DNA from: Arsenophonus sp052174135
Lineage (GTDB): Bacteria > Pseudomonadota > Gammaproteobacteria > Enterobacterales > Enterobacteriaceae
DNA length: 64,000 nucleotides
Direction: 5' to 3'
Assembly: GCA_052174135.1 (NCBI GenBank)
Contig: JBQMRZ010000024.1
Location: forward strand, 124,001 to 188,000
Shown here piece by piece: positions 1 through 12,064 of this stretch. The notes under the pieces were generated by a model. That model ran no database searches. It was not told the origin of the DNA and saw only the letters and a program-made list of their open reading frames with translations. Within the stretch, counting starts at the first letter, position 1. Each line of letters opens with the position of its first letter. Position numbers and translations under genes: made by a program.

Positions 1-686
1 ATATTAAATTATACTATAGTTATAAATTTATTTAATTTTTTATAGAAACATCAAGATATTTACCTTATAGTATTATTCAAAACTAATTTAAGTTTTAAAT
101 AAAAAATAGTTTTAAGTTGTTTTTTAACATCAACTCTAATTATAAAACAATCAATTTTTATCTCTCTTTAATTTTAAAAAATTTATTTTTTATAATGAAG
201 AAGATATGAGATGATTTCTTTACATCTTAGAACTTATATTTTAATAAAGATGTTTACATTTTCATATTAAGAAGTGAATACTTAAATATAAATCTTAAGA
301 CATTATTAATTAAGTGTTTCAATTTACTAAAAAATACATTTTAAATTTTAATCTATTATTAGGTTTAACTGAACATTAATCCAATAATAATTTTATAAAT
401 ATTTTATTAAAATTTGAAATTTTTAATAAAACCTTATATTTTAAGGTTAAATTTTAAAATGAAATAATTCTTAAGAGAATTGACATTTATAAACTAATTT
501 TTAAGCATAACTTATATTAACTTTTAATAAAAATTCATTTAGATACATATTAAGTCATTTTTCTTTAATTTAAACATTTATAATTTTGATTTATAATAAT
601 TTTATTTACTTTTAATTTTAATTAAAAAATCATATATTTCATTTTAAATATATAAATAAATCTAAAAGATTGGTTTAAATTTTATT

Positions 687-728
687 TATATAATATAGTT
701 TATTTATATAAATATACTATATTATATA
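687..728. repeat. 42-bp near-perfect AT palindrome
   Basis: Positions 687-707 are the reverse complement of 708-728 except for one T/T mismatch (700 against 715). There is no loop, so the DNA could extrude as a cruciform or the RNA could form a long hairpin. It is purely AT apart from one G and one C, so simple-sequence drift is a possible origin. Confidence 0.6.
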
Positions 729-2891
729 TTCTTAGAATAATTAATAATATTAAAAAATAAAATTATAAGGCATAATTAACGTCGTCAGGATGTTATTGTT
801 GACATGAAAACAAAAAAATTATGTTAAATTAATTGTTTCCATAAATAGATTATTATTAATATTTTTTTAAAAAATTTGTTAAAGTATTCAAATTTCTTAA
901 AACTCTAAGGATATTACTTTAATTTTTATATTTATATTTTCAATAAAAACACCTTTAAACTTATCTATTATTCTTTAGAAGAAATAGTTATGAATATAGT
1001 ATGTTATTTTTTTTGTTTATTAAAAATTTAATTGATATTCAATAAACGGGACTTTTAATAACTAATTAATAACTTTCTTGCAATTAATGATATTTTTAAG
1101 CAAATTATTATAATACTGCAATTATTAATGAAACCTAATAGGCGTGATAAGTCGTAATTTTTATCCTTAAGCATTTAAATGTTAAACTTAAAGTAGAATT
1201 GGTGAATTTAAGAAAATAAATATCATTAAATTGTTTTATGTATGCCGATAATAAAATATATTTTAATATCAAGAGGTATTTATATTGTAAATTTAATTTA
1301 GAATGATTCATTATAATAAATTTTAATATTTCAAATTTATTTTTGACCTTAATGACTCAGTAGATTTAGAGGTAAAATAGGTAATGAATATAATTAATTA
1401 AAAAAACATCCACTAAAGTAGATAAAATTATCTATCAAATAGACTTGAATTTTATACGAAATTATATAATAAAAAATAAAAACATTCAATTAGACATAGT
1501 TAACTATTTTAATGAAAATAATTTTTATATAATCAACGGTTTATTATACTATAAGCTTCACAGGAATTTTATGGTTTTTTAAAAAAAATAATTTTGTTAC
1601 TTTATAATTTTTATTATATTATTAACTATCTAGTATGTTAAGCTATTTTTTATTACTCGAATAAATAAGAATGATTTAAAAAATATTTTTTAATATAAAA
1701 TATTACTGATTCTTTGTTAAGTCAAATATTAAAAATTAATTTTTTTATTTCAATAAAAAAAACAAAGAGTGATAAATTATTGAATAATTAGATTAAATAA
1801 AAAATAATCTCTGTTATGAATAGTCTTTAAAGTAAATAAACATAGATCAATTAATATTAAGATTACAATTAATATTAAAAAACTTAGATATTAATCATAA
1901 AAAAAATAACAAAAATTTAATATAAAAAAATTATCAATTAAATTTAACGGTAACAAGAACAAAATTTATGTTTATTTCCATTAAACTAAATTAAGGATGG
2001 TATATAAAGAATTATAACTCATTTTTTTTTGAATTGTAGTTCTTTTTTTTTATTTATTAAATTTAATTGAATATACTATTCAAAGGTTTTATAAACATTG
2101 ATATCTATTAATAATATCACTATATATTTATCGATCAAAAATATTTATATAATAATATTAATTTATTTTTGATGTAATCGATAAGCATCAAAACTATTGA
2201 AATTTATAGTATATTAGCTGATATATTATGCTAATTATTTTAGTATGAATAGAATATTTAATAAGTATACCAAAAATATAAATGATAAATAAAAATTTAT
2301 TTTTTTCAAATTTTATCTGAAGAGTTTAATCAATAATTAATGATAAAAAAGAATAAAATTAAATATTCTATAAATAATATTCATTAAATAACCATTTAAA
2401 TAAGCATAAAATAAAAGAAGATAAAAATAATAAATTGACAATCTTAGTTAAATTTATCTACATAAAACAAAATATGAATTACAAGTAATTAAGAGATTTT
2501 ATTTTGTTAACAAAATAAAATCTATATTAATAAAATTAATCGCTAAAAATTATGATAACTAATTTAGTGATTATTATTACATATTTTTAATGAGATAATT
2601 TATAACTAGTTAAAAACTCAATACTTTAAAAAAAAATCTAATTATTTATTAATAAGTACCTTTATATTTTTCTGAATTAATGATATTGATCTTTAATATA
2701 TATATATTTTAATATATATGATTTACCTAAGTAAATTTATGTATAACTAAACTATCAATTAACTATTTTAATTAAAAATATCTTATAAGTATCATTTGAT
2801 TGGCTTATAACATTAAAATATTACAAATATTTAAAGGAATTTAACGACCATACAAACTATTTTATATTTTCTTAATAAAAACTCTTATTTA

Positions 2892-2915
2892 AAATTAAAT
2901 TAAATTAAATTAAAG
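2892..2915. repeat. Short tandem repeat, period 5
   Basis: A 5-base unit (taaat) is repeated about five times in non-coding DNA. This looks like replication-slippage sequence, with no function visible. Confidence 0.6.
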
Positions 2916-2948
2916 TTTACTAAACTATAAAATAAAATGATTATATTT

Positions 2949-2989
2949 ATATTTTAAATTTAAAGTTATATACTTTAAATTTAAAATAT
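2949..2989. repeat. Perfect inverted repeat, 18-bp arms
   Basis: The arms 2949-2966 and 2972-2989 are exact reverse complements around the 5-base loop TATAT. It lies about 1.2 kb before hemB, in non-coding DNA. It could fold as an RNA hairpin, but no obvious poly-U tail tied to a gene follows it. Confidence 0.7.
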
Positions 2990-3042
2990 GTTATATAAGT
3001 AAAAAAAATAATACTTAAAAATGAGATATCAAAGTAATATTT

Positions 3043-3072
3043 AAATTAATAAATTAATAAATTAATAAATTA
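3043..3072. repeat. Short tandem repeat, period 8
   Basis: The 8-base unit aaattaat occurs in tandem three times plus a partial copy. It is a simple-sequence microsatellite in gene-free DNA. Confidence 0.7.
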
Positions 3073-4149
3073 TATTGATTTTAGGTAAATAATTTATAAC
3101 GATATTTATCGCCCTATCATAAAAAACTAAATACTTATAAAAATATACTGGTACTTTAATTGAATGCAATAAATAACTAGAATTTTTAATTTTTAAAAAA
3201 AATTATTACATTTTAATTTTGATGTTTTTCAAAAAATAATTCAATAGTTTTTGTTGTAAAAAATTATATAATATTATGTTTTTATTTATTTTTATATAAA
3301 AAGTCTATAATATAAAATTAATCAAAAAATACATTGAAAATTAAAAATAAAATAAAAAATTATTAATTAATATAAATTTCATTAACTATCTTAAATTTTT
3401 GATAAAAATCATTAATAATTATCAAAAAAATCACGTTCTATTGAATTTTTTTTATTCTTATTTTAACAACTCTTTAATAATATTTATCACCTATCACACT
3501 TTATATTATTTATAATAAAAAATTTACTAAAAATGAATGGTGGCTAATATTTATATAGTAATTATATTTTATAAAAACATGATAAAAAATTATCTCAATT
3601 GTTATTTTAGTTTTTTTAATTAGCCATTTTGATATCAACAATAAGCATTTTATATTACATAAAATTCCAACAGTTTCTTTTAAATAAAGTTTAAGTAACT
3701 TTTTATTTTAGTTAAATACTATTCATTTATTAATAGATATTAATAAACTTTTATATAGAATTTTGTATCATAATTTTTATTATCTTATAGTTTGTTCTTT
3801 TCCTAAATACATTTAATTAATTAATAATTAAGATAAAAATTATAAATTTATTTTAATGTCACAAATTTACAAATTTTAACGATACTTATCATTACTTTAA
3901 TTAAAATAGATTCTAATTATATTAAAGATATTAGAATTTGAATATTTTATATTATTTTCATAATAATAACTGTATTAATTATTTATTTTTAGTTAGAATT
4001 TAATTAATTAAAATAAAATAAAATATATATAAAGCAATCCTATAAATAAGAATATAAAATAAATTAGTACTATTAATAATAAATAAAAAGTACTTTTATT
4101 AAATAAAATAATATGATTAATTATATTTTTTAATAAAAAAGGAGAATAT

Positions 4150-5127
4150 ATGAAACATCATCAAATTATTCATCGTTTAAGACGATTACGTCAAACTGAA
4201 TATGTTCGGACTTTATTTAAAGAAACAACTTTAAGTTTAAATGATTTTATATTACCTATTTTTGTTAAAGAAGAAATTAAAGATTATCAATTTATTCCGA
4301 GTATGCCTGGGATTTTTTGTATCCCAGAACAAAAGTTACCTTATGAGATTGAAAGGATTGCTAAATCTGGACTTAAATCAGTAATGTTATTTGGTATTTC
4401 TAATTTTACTGACGAAATAGGCAGTGATACCTGGCAAGAACAAGGTTTAATTGCTCGCATGTTAAAAACATGTAAAGATACAGCACCCGATATGATACTT
4501 ATTTCAGATACTTGTTTCTGTGAATATACCTCTCATGGGCATTGTGGTGTTCTTAATAACAATATTGTTGATAATGATGCAACATTAGTAAATCTTGCTA
4601 GACAAGCAGTCATTGCTGCAAATGCTGGATGTGATTTTATTGCGCCTTCTGCTGCAATGGATGGACAAGTAATGACAATCCGTCATGCTCTTGATAAAGC
4701 AGGTTTTATTAATACAGGTATTATGTCTTATTCAACTAAATTTGCATCTAATCTTTATAATCCTTTTCGTGAAGCTACAGGTTCGTATTTAAACTGTGAT
4801 CGTAAAAGTTACCAAATGGATCCAATGAACCGACATGAAGCAATTAGAGAATCGTTATTAGACGAGAAAGAAGGCGCTGATATTTTAATGATAAAACCAG
4901 CGGGCGCCTATCTTGATATTATTCGTGATATTCGTGAACGAACTAATCTACCACTAGCAGCTTACCAAGTTAGCGGTGAGTTTGCTCAAATTAAATTTGC
5001 TGCTCAGGCAGGAGCAATTGATGAGATTAATGTTGCTTTAGAAACATTAGGTTCTATTAAACGTGCTGGTGCTAATCTTATTTTAAGTTATTTCGCATTA
5101 GATTTAGCCGAAAAAAAATATTTTTAG
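4150..5127 (+). CDS. hemB: Delta-aminolevulinic acid dehydratase (porphobilinogen synthase)
   Basis: HemB condenses two 5-aminolevulinate molecules to porphobilinogen, the second committed step of heme synthesis, in the cytosol. The 325-residue length matches the family. The zinc site is visible as Cys122, Cys124 and Cys132 in the motif DTCFCEYTSHGHCG. The two active-site lysines are Lys197 (YSTKFAS) and the Schiff-base Lys249 (MIKPA). The ATG start has a good ribosome-binding site, GGAGAA, a few bases upstream. The gene is isolated, with over 4 kb of non-coding DNA on each side. Its presence suggests the symbiont makes its own heme even though it may live in a blood-feeding host; the rest of the pathway is not in this window. 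Confidence 0.97.
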   Translation: MKHHQIIHRLRRLRQTEYVRTLFKETTLSLNDFILPIFVKEEIKDYQFIPSMPGIFCIPEQKLPYEIERIAKSGLKSVMLFGISNFTDEIGSDTWQEQGLIARMLKTCKDTAPDMILISDTCFCEYTSHGHCGVLNNNIVDNDATLVNLARQAVIAANAGCDFIAPSAAMDGQVMTIRHALDKAGFINTGIMSYSTKFASNLYNPFREATGSYLNCDRKSYQMDPMNRHEAIRESLLDEKEGADILMIKPAGAYLDIIRDIRERTNLPLAAYQVSGEFAQIKFAAQAGAIDEINVALETLGSIKRAGANLILSYFALDLAEKKYF

Positions 5128-6529
5128 ATAATTCATTTTAAAAAATGCCGGATACTTACGATTATAAATTAATTAATAAATTAATATTTTAATATAAATT
5201 ATCAATATTATTCTAATCAAACAAAAATTAAATTTTCTAAAAATTTGTGAATATAGTTTTATTATTGAAAATAATATATAATTTAATCTTTAAGTAAAAA
5301 GAATTAATAAATAAAATACAATTAATTAATTATATGTAAATCACTTTTTATATTAATGGAATATAATAGTTAATAAAAAACTAATAAATTAATATAAATT
5401 AATAATAATATTTAACAGATAATTTATTAATAATAAAGGTATATTTATAAATATTTCATCATTGATAAAAGCTAATTTTAAATATTTTTAAAATATAAAT
5501 ATTTTAAAATGATTTAAAAAACTTTAATTATGATAATTACTTAATTTTATTATATAGCTTTATAAACTACTTATTATGAGCATCTATTTTATGAATTAAT
5601 TTATTTTAATATTTAAATAAATTAATTCAGTTAAATAAAAACATCTGAGAAATATGATATTTAAATAAAAAAAATATAAATAGTATTCTAGATTCTAAAA
5701 AAATAATATTTATGAATTGAATAAATTTAAAAATAATTTTTATTATTGATGTTATCAACTCATTTAAAATAAAATATTTTATATAATTTAAATTAATATT
5801 TTTAATGTAAAATTATTTATATATATTTTGTATGTTTTTTAAAAACAAAATTTAATTTTTATAAAATTATTAAATACAATTAATAAAGTGGAATTATTAA
5901 GTTAGTAAATTTTGAATAAATTAAATATATTTTAATATTAAATGTCGTTTTTCCTATTTAATAATTATATTATCTACTTTTTTTTAAAAAAAAATTATGG
6001 AATTTAAAATATTCTTATTTTTTTGTTTTATTTAAAAATATTTAAGTCATAAAAATAAATATAGTGAAAAGTGATAATAAATTTCTCATCAGAATTAATC
6101 ATTACTTTTAGTGATTTCTTAAAGTAAAAACATTATTAATAAATTGCTTATTATTTACGTTTACATATTAAATGATAATGATATCATTATTTATTATAAA
6201 ATATTATTTTATACTATTTATTAATTTATATATATGATTACATTATTAATAAAATTTAATCAATATAATATAATCTGAATTTAAATAAGAATGCGTTAAT
6301 TAACAGAGATTTTTAATAAAAATATAACTTCACCTTTAATAATATTACTTATATTCACAAATTCTATATTTTTATATACAAAATATATTTCATTTTTTAC
6401 TTACTATTCATATAAATTTTTAAGTAAGTATTTTATAATTTTACATAATTTATAGTATAATTATAATTTAAACAAAAATTAGTTTTATTTTTAATTCTTT
6501 ATGTAAAATAAAATTAATGATCATTTTAT

Positions 6530-6563
6530 CATTTAATAGATATAATATCATATCTATTAAATG
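6530..6563. repeat. Perfect inverted repeat, 14-bp arms
   Basis: The arms 6530-6543 and 6550-6563 are exact reverse complements around a 6-base loop. No gene is near enough to assign a terminator role. Confidence 0.6.
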
Positions 6564-7708
6564 CAATTGGCGTCAAATTACAATTTAATGTTACAATTTT
6601 TTATAATATTATTATAAAATAATCATAACTAAGTTATTATTTAAATAACCTTATATTATTTTTAAAAAAAAAATAAAAATAATAATTAATATAAATTAAT
6701 ATAACGCAGATTAGATCTAATAACTTGATTAATAACAAATTACTCTAAAGTTCTTTATTGTAAAATAAAAGATTTCATCTTGTTTGCAATTATTTATGAA
6801 AATATTATAATTATTAAAATGTTACTTAAAAGTTTAGTAACAAAATGTAATTTTGTTTTAAAAAATTAAATTATAGCAGCATAAATTTCTATGAAAATAA
6901 TATAATCTATATATCTATATATATAGATAAAAATACCTTAAACATTAAATAAATTATTTTAATAATACCTATATCGAATTGATATTTTATTACATATAAT
7001 AACTTTATTAAAAATAAATGAACTACTTTAGTTTCATAAAAATTCATTTTAAAGTTGTCATGAAATAATAAGCATAATTATTTTTACTTTATCAATTTTT
7101 AATAAATTTAGCTCATTAAAAATCAATTTATAAATAAAAACATTAAAGAATTATATTCTTTTTGTATATTTATCATTCTCTTTTTTTATAAAAATCTTAA
7201 TAAGATATATTTATCAAATAATTTAAAATTCTTTGATCTTATCTAACTACTTGTTCTAAAATATCTAGTTAGATGAGATCTAGTCAAATATTATCAAAAT
7301 CTTTAAATTTCTCGATATTATTTTTATACTTTAAATTTGGTTTTTAATTTATTTTAAATTATTTAATTTGTTAAATATACTTAATAGGTTCGCTTATAAT
7401 TTTATATAAAGTAGTTGTTTAATAACAAAATCAACATAGATATCAATATAATTTTTATGCAATTCCACAAAAATTAAATATATTTTGAATCTCTTATTTT
7501 TTTGTTATATTCTTGTAATTTATTTGCATATAAATTTAATATACTTTGTTTAAATAATTACTTAAGTTCATTAATACTTGAAAAAATCTTTTTTATTTTA
7601 TTCTGACAGTGCTATTTTATTTCATTTATTTTTAATTTTTTTTCATTAAAACTAATTATTACATTAAGTTTTAATAAGATTCTTTTTTTAATTATTCTAC
7701 TTTTTTAT

Positions 7709-7751
7709 ATTTAATTATCATTATTTTTAAAAAAAATAATGATAATTAAAT
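7709..7751. repeat. Perfect inverted repeat, 20-bp arms
   Basis: The arms 7709-7728 and 7732-7751 are exact reverse complements with a 3-base AAA loop. The fold would carry U/A runs at the loop end, not after the stem, so it is not a typical intrinsic terminator. Confidence 0.7.
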
Positions 7752-8978
7752 TATTCACTAGATTAGATGTAGTAACTTTATTACATTAATTTTAGTTAAT
7801 AATAATTTTAAATATACAATAAATGGTAATTAAATAAAATTAATTGTTACCAATGTGAATTAATATATAATTTATTAATCTTTATTTAATCAATATGAAG
7901 TTTAATAGAATAAAAAATATCAAGTTGATATAATTTATTATTATATTTTTTAAATTTATTATTTTAATTATCATTTTTATTGTTATTCTAAGTTTTATAC
8001 TGTTATTAACGGCCTGATAATGAAAATTATAAAAATTAAAAAAGTTAATTTTTTAATAAAAATTATCATGATATGATAAAGTATTTATCATTATACATTA
8101 TTTTATTAATTTTTTAATTCATTAATCTTTTATTTTTAGCTATTAAGTAAATATATTTTCATTTCATTTATATGCTATTTAATGAGATTATTATATTAAG
8201 ATTTTTTTAATAAAGTGTATTTATTAATATTTAAGATAAGAGTTTTCTTAGAAATAAATGGATAAAGTTTATTGTTTTATTAATATTTTATTTTTTCAAA
8301 TCAATCGGTAACATAGAACTTAATTATTTTTAATTTTTTATTTATCAAATTATTAATTAGATTCTATTTTTATATTTTTTATTACATTTAAATTTTAATT
8401 TTTAAAATATATTATTATCATTAAGATAGAAATATGTAAACAATAAAACTAGTTATTTATCAATTTATTTATATTTACTTTAATTAATTTTTTTTATTTA
8501 TTTTATTGAACTATTATTTCAATTAAATAAAAAAGAAAAAATAAAAATATAAATCTTAATTTTAAACCCATAAAACTATAGTTTTATATAGTAATAATAT
8601 TAAATGATTATATATGAAAATTTGATACAATAACTCATGATTAACAAATTTATAAATAACTTAGAGGAAATAAAATATTGAAAAACATTTATTATTAAAA
8701 TTATATTTTTTGAATAAACCATAATAAAAATCGTTATTTTCTATATTTATTTATATTGAAATAATATTTATTTTTTAGAATCTTAAAACTAAAAAAAAAT
8801 AATTTATTATCATAAAATATCTAGATTAATTAAAAAGATATTAGTAAAAAACAAAAACCATAAATAGAGATTTAATTAAATTAGGTTATAAATATATTAA
8901 AATAAAAAACTTTGATGCATAGTCTAATCAATTGACAGCCACAGAAAATAGATTGTTATCCATTGATAGGGATATATT

Positions 8979-9062
8979 ATGATTAAGCATTTTATAATAT
9001 TTAATTTTATTTTTAGTTTTATATTGAGCGTCATTATTAAATTTTATCTTTATGATAAATAA
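8979..9062 (+). CDS. Possible 27-residue hydrophobic peptide (doubtful)
   Basis: The frame starts at ATG 8979 and encodes 27 residues. About 16 of the first 20 are hydrophobic, with Lys3 and Lys21 flanking and a charged end (YDK). What makes it stand out is its 5' context: AGGGA at 8968-8972 sits 6 bases before the ATG, and a perfect -35 box TTGACA lies at 8932-8937, though I see no good -10 17-18 bases downstream. It could be a tiny membrane peptide, the surviving signal-peptide end of a lost secreted protein, or chance. I do not recognise a family. Confidence 0.22.
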   Translation: MIKHFIIFNFIFSFILSVIIKFYLYDK

Positions 9063-9460
9063 AAAATATTTTTAATTTCTTTAATCTATTCTTATTTTTA
9101 ATATGATATATAATAAATTTATGAATAAAAATATAGTTTGTTATACTGTGTAATTAACTATATTTAATTAAATAAAATTTTTTTTAAAACTAAAAAACCA
9201 CTTAAGTATAATTATTATAAATATATATATTTTAAATTAATTTGATCTAAAGTATTTTAAGAAATCCAATAATATTGATTGCTTAAATTGTTTTGATCTA
9301 TAATAATATTATATGTAAATAATTTTATTTATTAACACAAATTCCAAAAATATTTATTTGTTTATTTTATTTAATTTTAAAGAAAAAACTTACTTATATT
9401 GATATTAAGATCAATTTATTTATTATTTTAATTAAAATTACTCTGTAATGAATATTTAAT

Positions 9461-9490
9461 AAAATAATCACCTAGAAAGGTTATTGAAAA
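9461..9490 (-). terminator. Likely intrinsic terminator of tRNA-Lys
   Basis: Read on the minus strand just after the tRNA, AATAACCT and AGGTGATT pair with one mismatch around the loop TTCT and are followed by ATTTTATT. This is the only terminator-like hairpin here placed directly behind an RNA gene. Confidence 0.5.
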
Positions 9491-9494
9491 TTAA

Positions 9495-9567
9495 TGGGCT
9501 ATGCAGGATTCGAACCTGCGACAGATGAATTAAGAGTCCACTGCTCTACCAACTGAGCTAATAACCC
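9495..9567 (-). tRNA. tRNA-Lys, anticodon CUU, no encoded CCA
   Basis: The minus strand reads a full 73-nt cloverleaf. The acceptor stem GGGTTAT pairs with ATAGCCC, including one G-U pair. The D stem is GCTC/GAGC, the anticodon stem GTGGA/TTCAT, the T arm GCAGG-TTCGAAT-CCTGC, and the discriminator base is A. The anticodon loop is CTCTTAA, so the anticodon is CTT and it decodes AAG. The overall sequence closely resembles E. coli tRNA-Lys, whose anticodon is UUU. The bases after the discriminator are TTA, so the 3' CCA must be added by a nucleotidyltransferase. Most lysines in the neighbouring genes use AAA, which a C34 anticodon would not be expected to read, so a second tRNA-Lys (UUU) is predicted elsewhere. 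Confidence 0.93.
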
Positions 9568-9581
9568 AATATTAGGTACTT

Positions 9582-9610
9582 ATAATAAGGATGCCAAAGA
9601 AATTTTACAA
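9582..9610 (-). promoter_or_regulatory. Predicted sigma-70 promoter of tRNA-Lys
   Basis: On the minus strand, TTGTAA (9605-9610) and TATTAT (9582-9587) are separated by exactly 17 bases. The -10 box ends 14 bases before the first tRNA nucleotide. This matches 4/6 and 5/6 of the consensus boxes. Confidence 0.5.
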
Positions 9611-12064
9611 TAAGAAAGCATGTAAAATTTACACACCTAACATTTAGTATATGAACTTTTAAAATAAATATCTATTATTTTAAATTATTGATTTCTATAT
9701 ATTAATCTATTTAAGTAGATCAATATATATGAAAATAAATAACATCATATTTAATTTTATAAAATAAAATTAAATCGCTAAGTCAGAAATTTCATGTTAT
9801 TTAATTATTTTTATGAAATAACTATTCTATATTTCATCCTTATAAATATTGATATTTTTGACTATTTTAATACTTATAGAGCATAAATTTTAATATTTAA
9901 GTTATTTAATTCTAATATTCTACGTATTTATTTTTATTCGCATTATGATATTTATAATTTAATAAAAATCAAAAATATATCTTATATTTTTATATTTAAA
10001 TCATTACTTTTTATTTTGTATATAAAATCTACAGATTAGAATAATGATTAATTAAAGAAGAAAACGAAGTCTTTGCAAAAAAAATATTTTAAATATTATA
10101 ATACTATTAATTTTATCTATTTAATCTTTATCTATGATGAATAAGTTTTTAATTTTTAGTATTTTTCTATCTATAGTTTTATAAAAATCAATAAATAAAC
10201 TGATATACATTATTATTTTAACTTTTTTTTATAAAAATATCTATTAATTATTAATGAACCTCGTTAAATTTAATATATCACTAAATTAGTGCGTAAAAAT
10301 ATTAATAGTATTAAAAGGAAAATAATTGAATGTTTTTATAAAGATAAAAATATCAATATTATACTAATAAAGAAAATAGATCTTTAAGCGCTTTTATAAT
10401 TAATAGATAACTTTCTCAATTATAGATTGCAGTAATAATTAACATAAAATTAAAATTATTTATTTTTAAAACTTTATTGATAAAATTTATCGATTATTCA
10501 TGTAAATTTTAATAAAAAATAAAATTTAATCATGTTAAGTAATAAAAAATAATTCAGAACAATTATTATTAATGCTAAAAATATAAAATATAATAAACTT
10601 GATATTAAGATAATAATTTTTATTAGTTGGATTAGAATAAACTTAATATCTATTATTATAGAAATTTTAAATATAAAATACATAATATAGAATATATACA
10701 GTTATCGAAACAATATTTTAAAAAATAATTTATATTTTTGATATTTAAAACAAAAAACCATCTATAGTTCATTATCTAATAAATTGGATGAATAGACTAA
10801 AAACAAGAAAATATCAATAAATAGTATTATAAATAGTATTAAGTTAAACATTAATAAGTAATATTGCTTAAAAAGAGATATTTGTAGTATTGTATTCATA
10901 CATGTAATTTAAAAAAAAATAAATAAATTAAATAAAATATAAATATTCACTAAATTTTGATATTATAACATTATTAAATGAAATTAAATTTCATTTAATA
11001 ATGTTATAATATCACAACTTAATAAATATTAAGCTGATAAAAAAATCTTTGTAAAAATAAATATCTCATATTACAGTATTTATAAAATTATCGAAATAAA
11101 TAAAATTAATAGAAAACCTTAAAAAGTTATTTGTAACTAATGAATATAGAAAATATTGCTGTGTATGATAATACTAAATATATAAATATTATTTAATAAT
11201 ATAGATAAATCTATTAAAATATAAAGTATATTTTCTAAATATTTTTTTTATAAGCTATAGACAATCCATAGAAAAATTTATAAACTTTAATATTTTCAAT
11301 TCTTTTAATTAATTAAATTCACTAACTAAACTTATATAATAAGCTATTTCTTTATTATTAATCATTTTAATAAAAATATTTTTTATTTAAAATTCAGTAT
11401 TATATTTTATATTTTTATTATTTTAAAAATGATTGAATATCATGTCTCTACTAATTTTAGTAAATTAATTTATCAAAATTTATTTTATTTCACTATTTGC
11501 AAACTCTGTTATTTATTGATTTCTTAGAAATAAAAATTATTTAAAAAACGAAACAACTTATATTGTGATAAGAATTTTTAATAATTTTAAATATCTTTAA
11601 TACAGAAAGTTAATTGAATAAAAAATATTATATACGATTTAATCGAAATAACTAATTGATTTGTTTGGTTGTGAATAAAAGTAAATATATTATTATATAT
11701 ATAATAATATATATTAATTTTATTATTTTATTCAATATACGAACACTTATTTGCTATAAATAATTAAAAAAACAATTTTTGATAAAATATTTTATAGATT
11801 TTTTTTTAAATAAAACTTAACTAACTGTTATTTTTATTTTAATTATTTTTATATATAAATATAAAAATAATAATAGTTAAAAATTCAAATTAAATTTAAT
11901 TATTAATTATAGCTAATTAATACTAAACAATTAATAAATTTACTTTAATGACAATTTTAATTTATAATAAAAGGAATAAGTTAAATTAAATATTAAAAGA
12001 AAATTTCATTTAATATCAAATTAGATTTATCTCCTAAAATATTTTATTTATTTAATTAACAATA
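9611..12064. other. Gene-free AT-rich region between the tRNA and amiC
   Basis: No recognisable gene. The largest open frame (10498-10683, minus) encodes only Ile/Leu/Phe/Lys-rich low-complexity sequence and I regard it as an AT artefact. The notable element is the long inverted repeat at 10958-11014. In E. coli, initiator tRNAs (metZWV) lie near amiC; none is seen here. Confidence 0.65.
10958..11014. repeat. Perfect inverted repeat, 28-bp arms
   Basis: Positions 10958-10985 are the exact reverse complement of 10987-11014 around a single central base. In RNA the apex would open to a small loop. It sits about 1 kb beyond the stop codon of amiC. No flanking direct repeats or transposase traces are visible, so a mobile element is not supported. 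Confidence 0.8.

Larger units (their letters stand above)
1..4149. other. Gene-free AT-rich region upstream of hemB
   Basis: No reading frame with recognisable protein similarity is visible on either strand. The stretch holds short AT-rich tandem repeats and two strong inverted repeats, listed separately. Two small islands of slightly higher GC (about 771-822 and 1128-1160) have no open frame that I recognise. In some Enterobacterales, such as Yersinia, hemB follows tatABCD as far as I recall. If that was the ancestral order, the tat genes are gone from here. Confidence 0.7.
5128..9460. other. Gene-free AT-rich region between hemB and the tRNA
   Basis: About 4.3 kb with no recognisable protein. 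It contains two clear inverted repeats (6530-6563 and 7709-7751) and one doubtful small ORF (8979-9062). The rest looks like gene decay drifted to near-pure AT. Confidence 0.65.

Noticed and set aside
1128..1160. Short frame MKPNRRDKS in a GC-richer patch
   Set aside because: Nine codons only, no ribosome-binding site, and no recognised homolog.
3043..3072. Regular repeats considered as a CRISPR array
   Set aside because: The unit is 8 bases with no spacers and there are no cas genes; it is a simple tandem repeat.
10498..10683. 61-codon minus-strand frame rich in Ile, Leu, Phe and Lys
   Set aside because: Low-complexity output of AT-rich DNA, no ribosome-binding site, no family resemblance; hydrophobicity follows from the base composition.
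10958..11014. Long inverted repeat considered as a mobile-element end or MITE
   Set aside because: No target-site duplication, no second copy of the same sequence seen in the window and no transposase.
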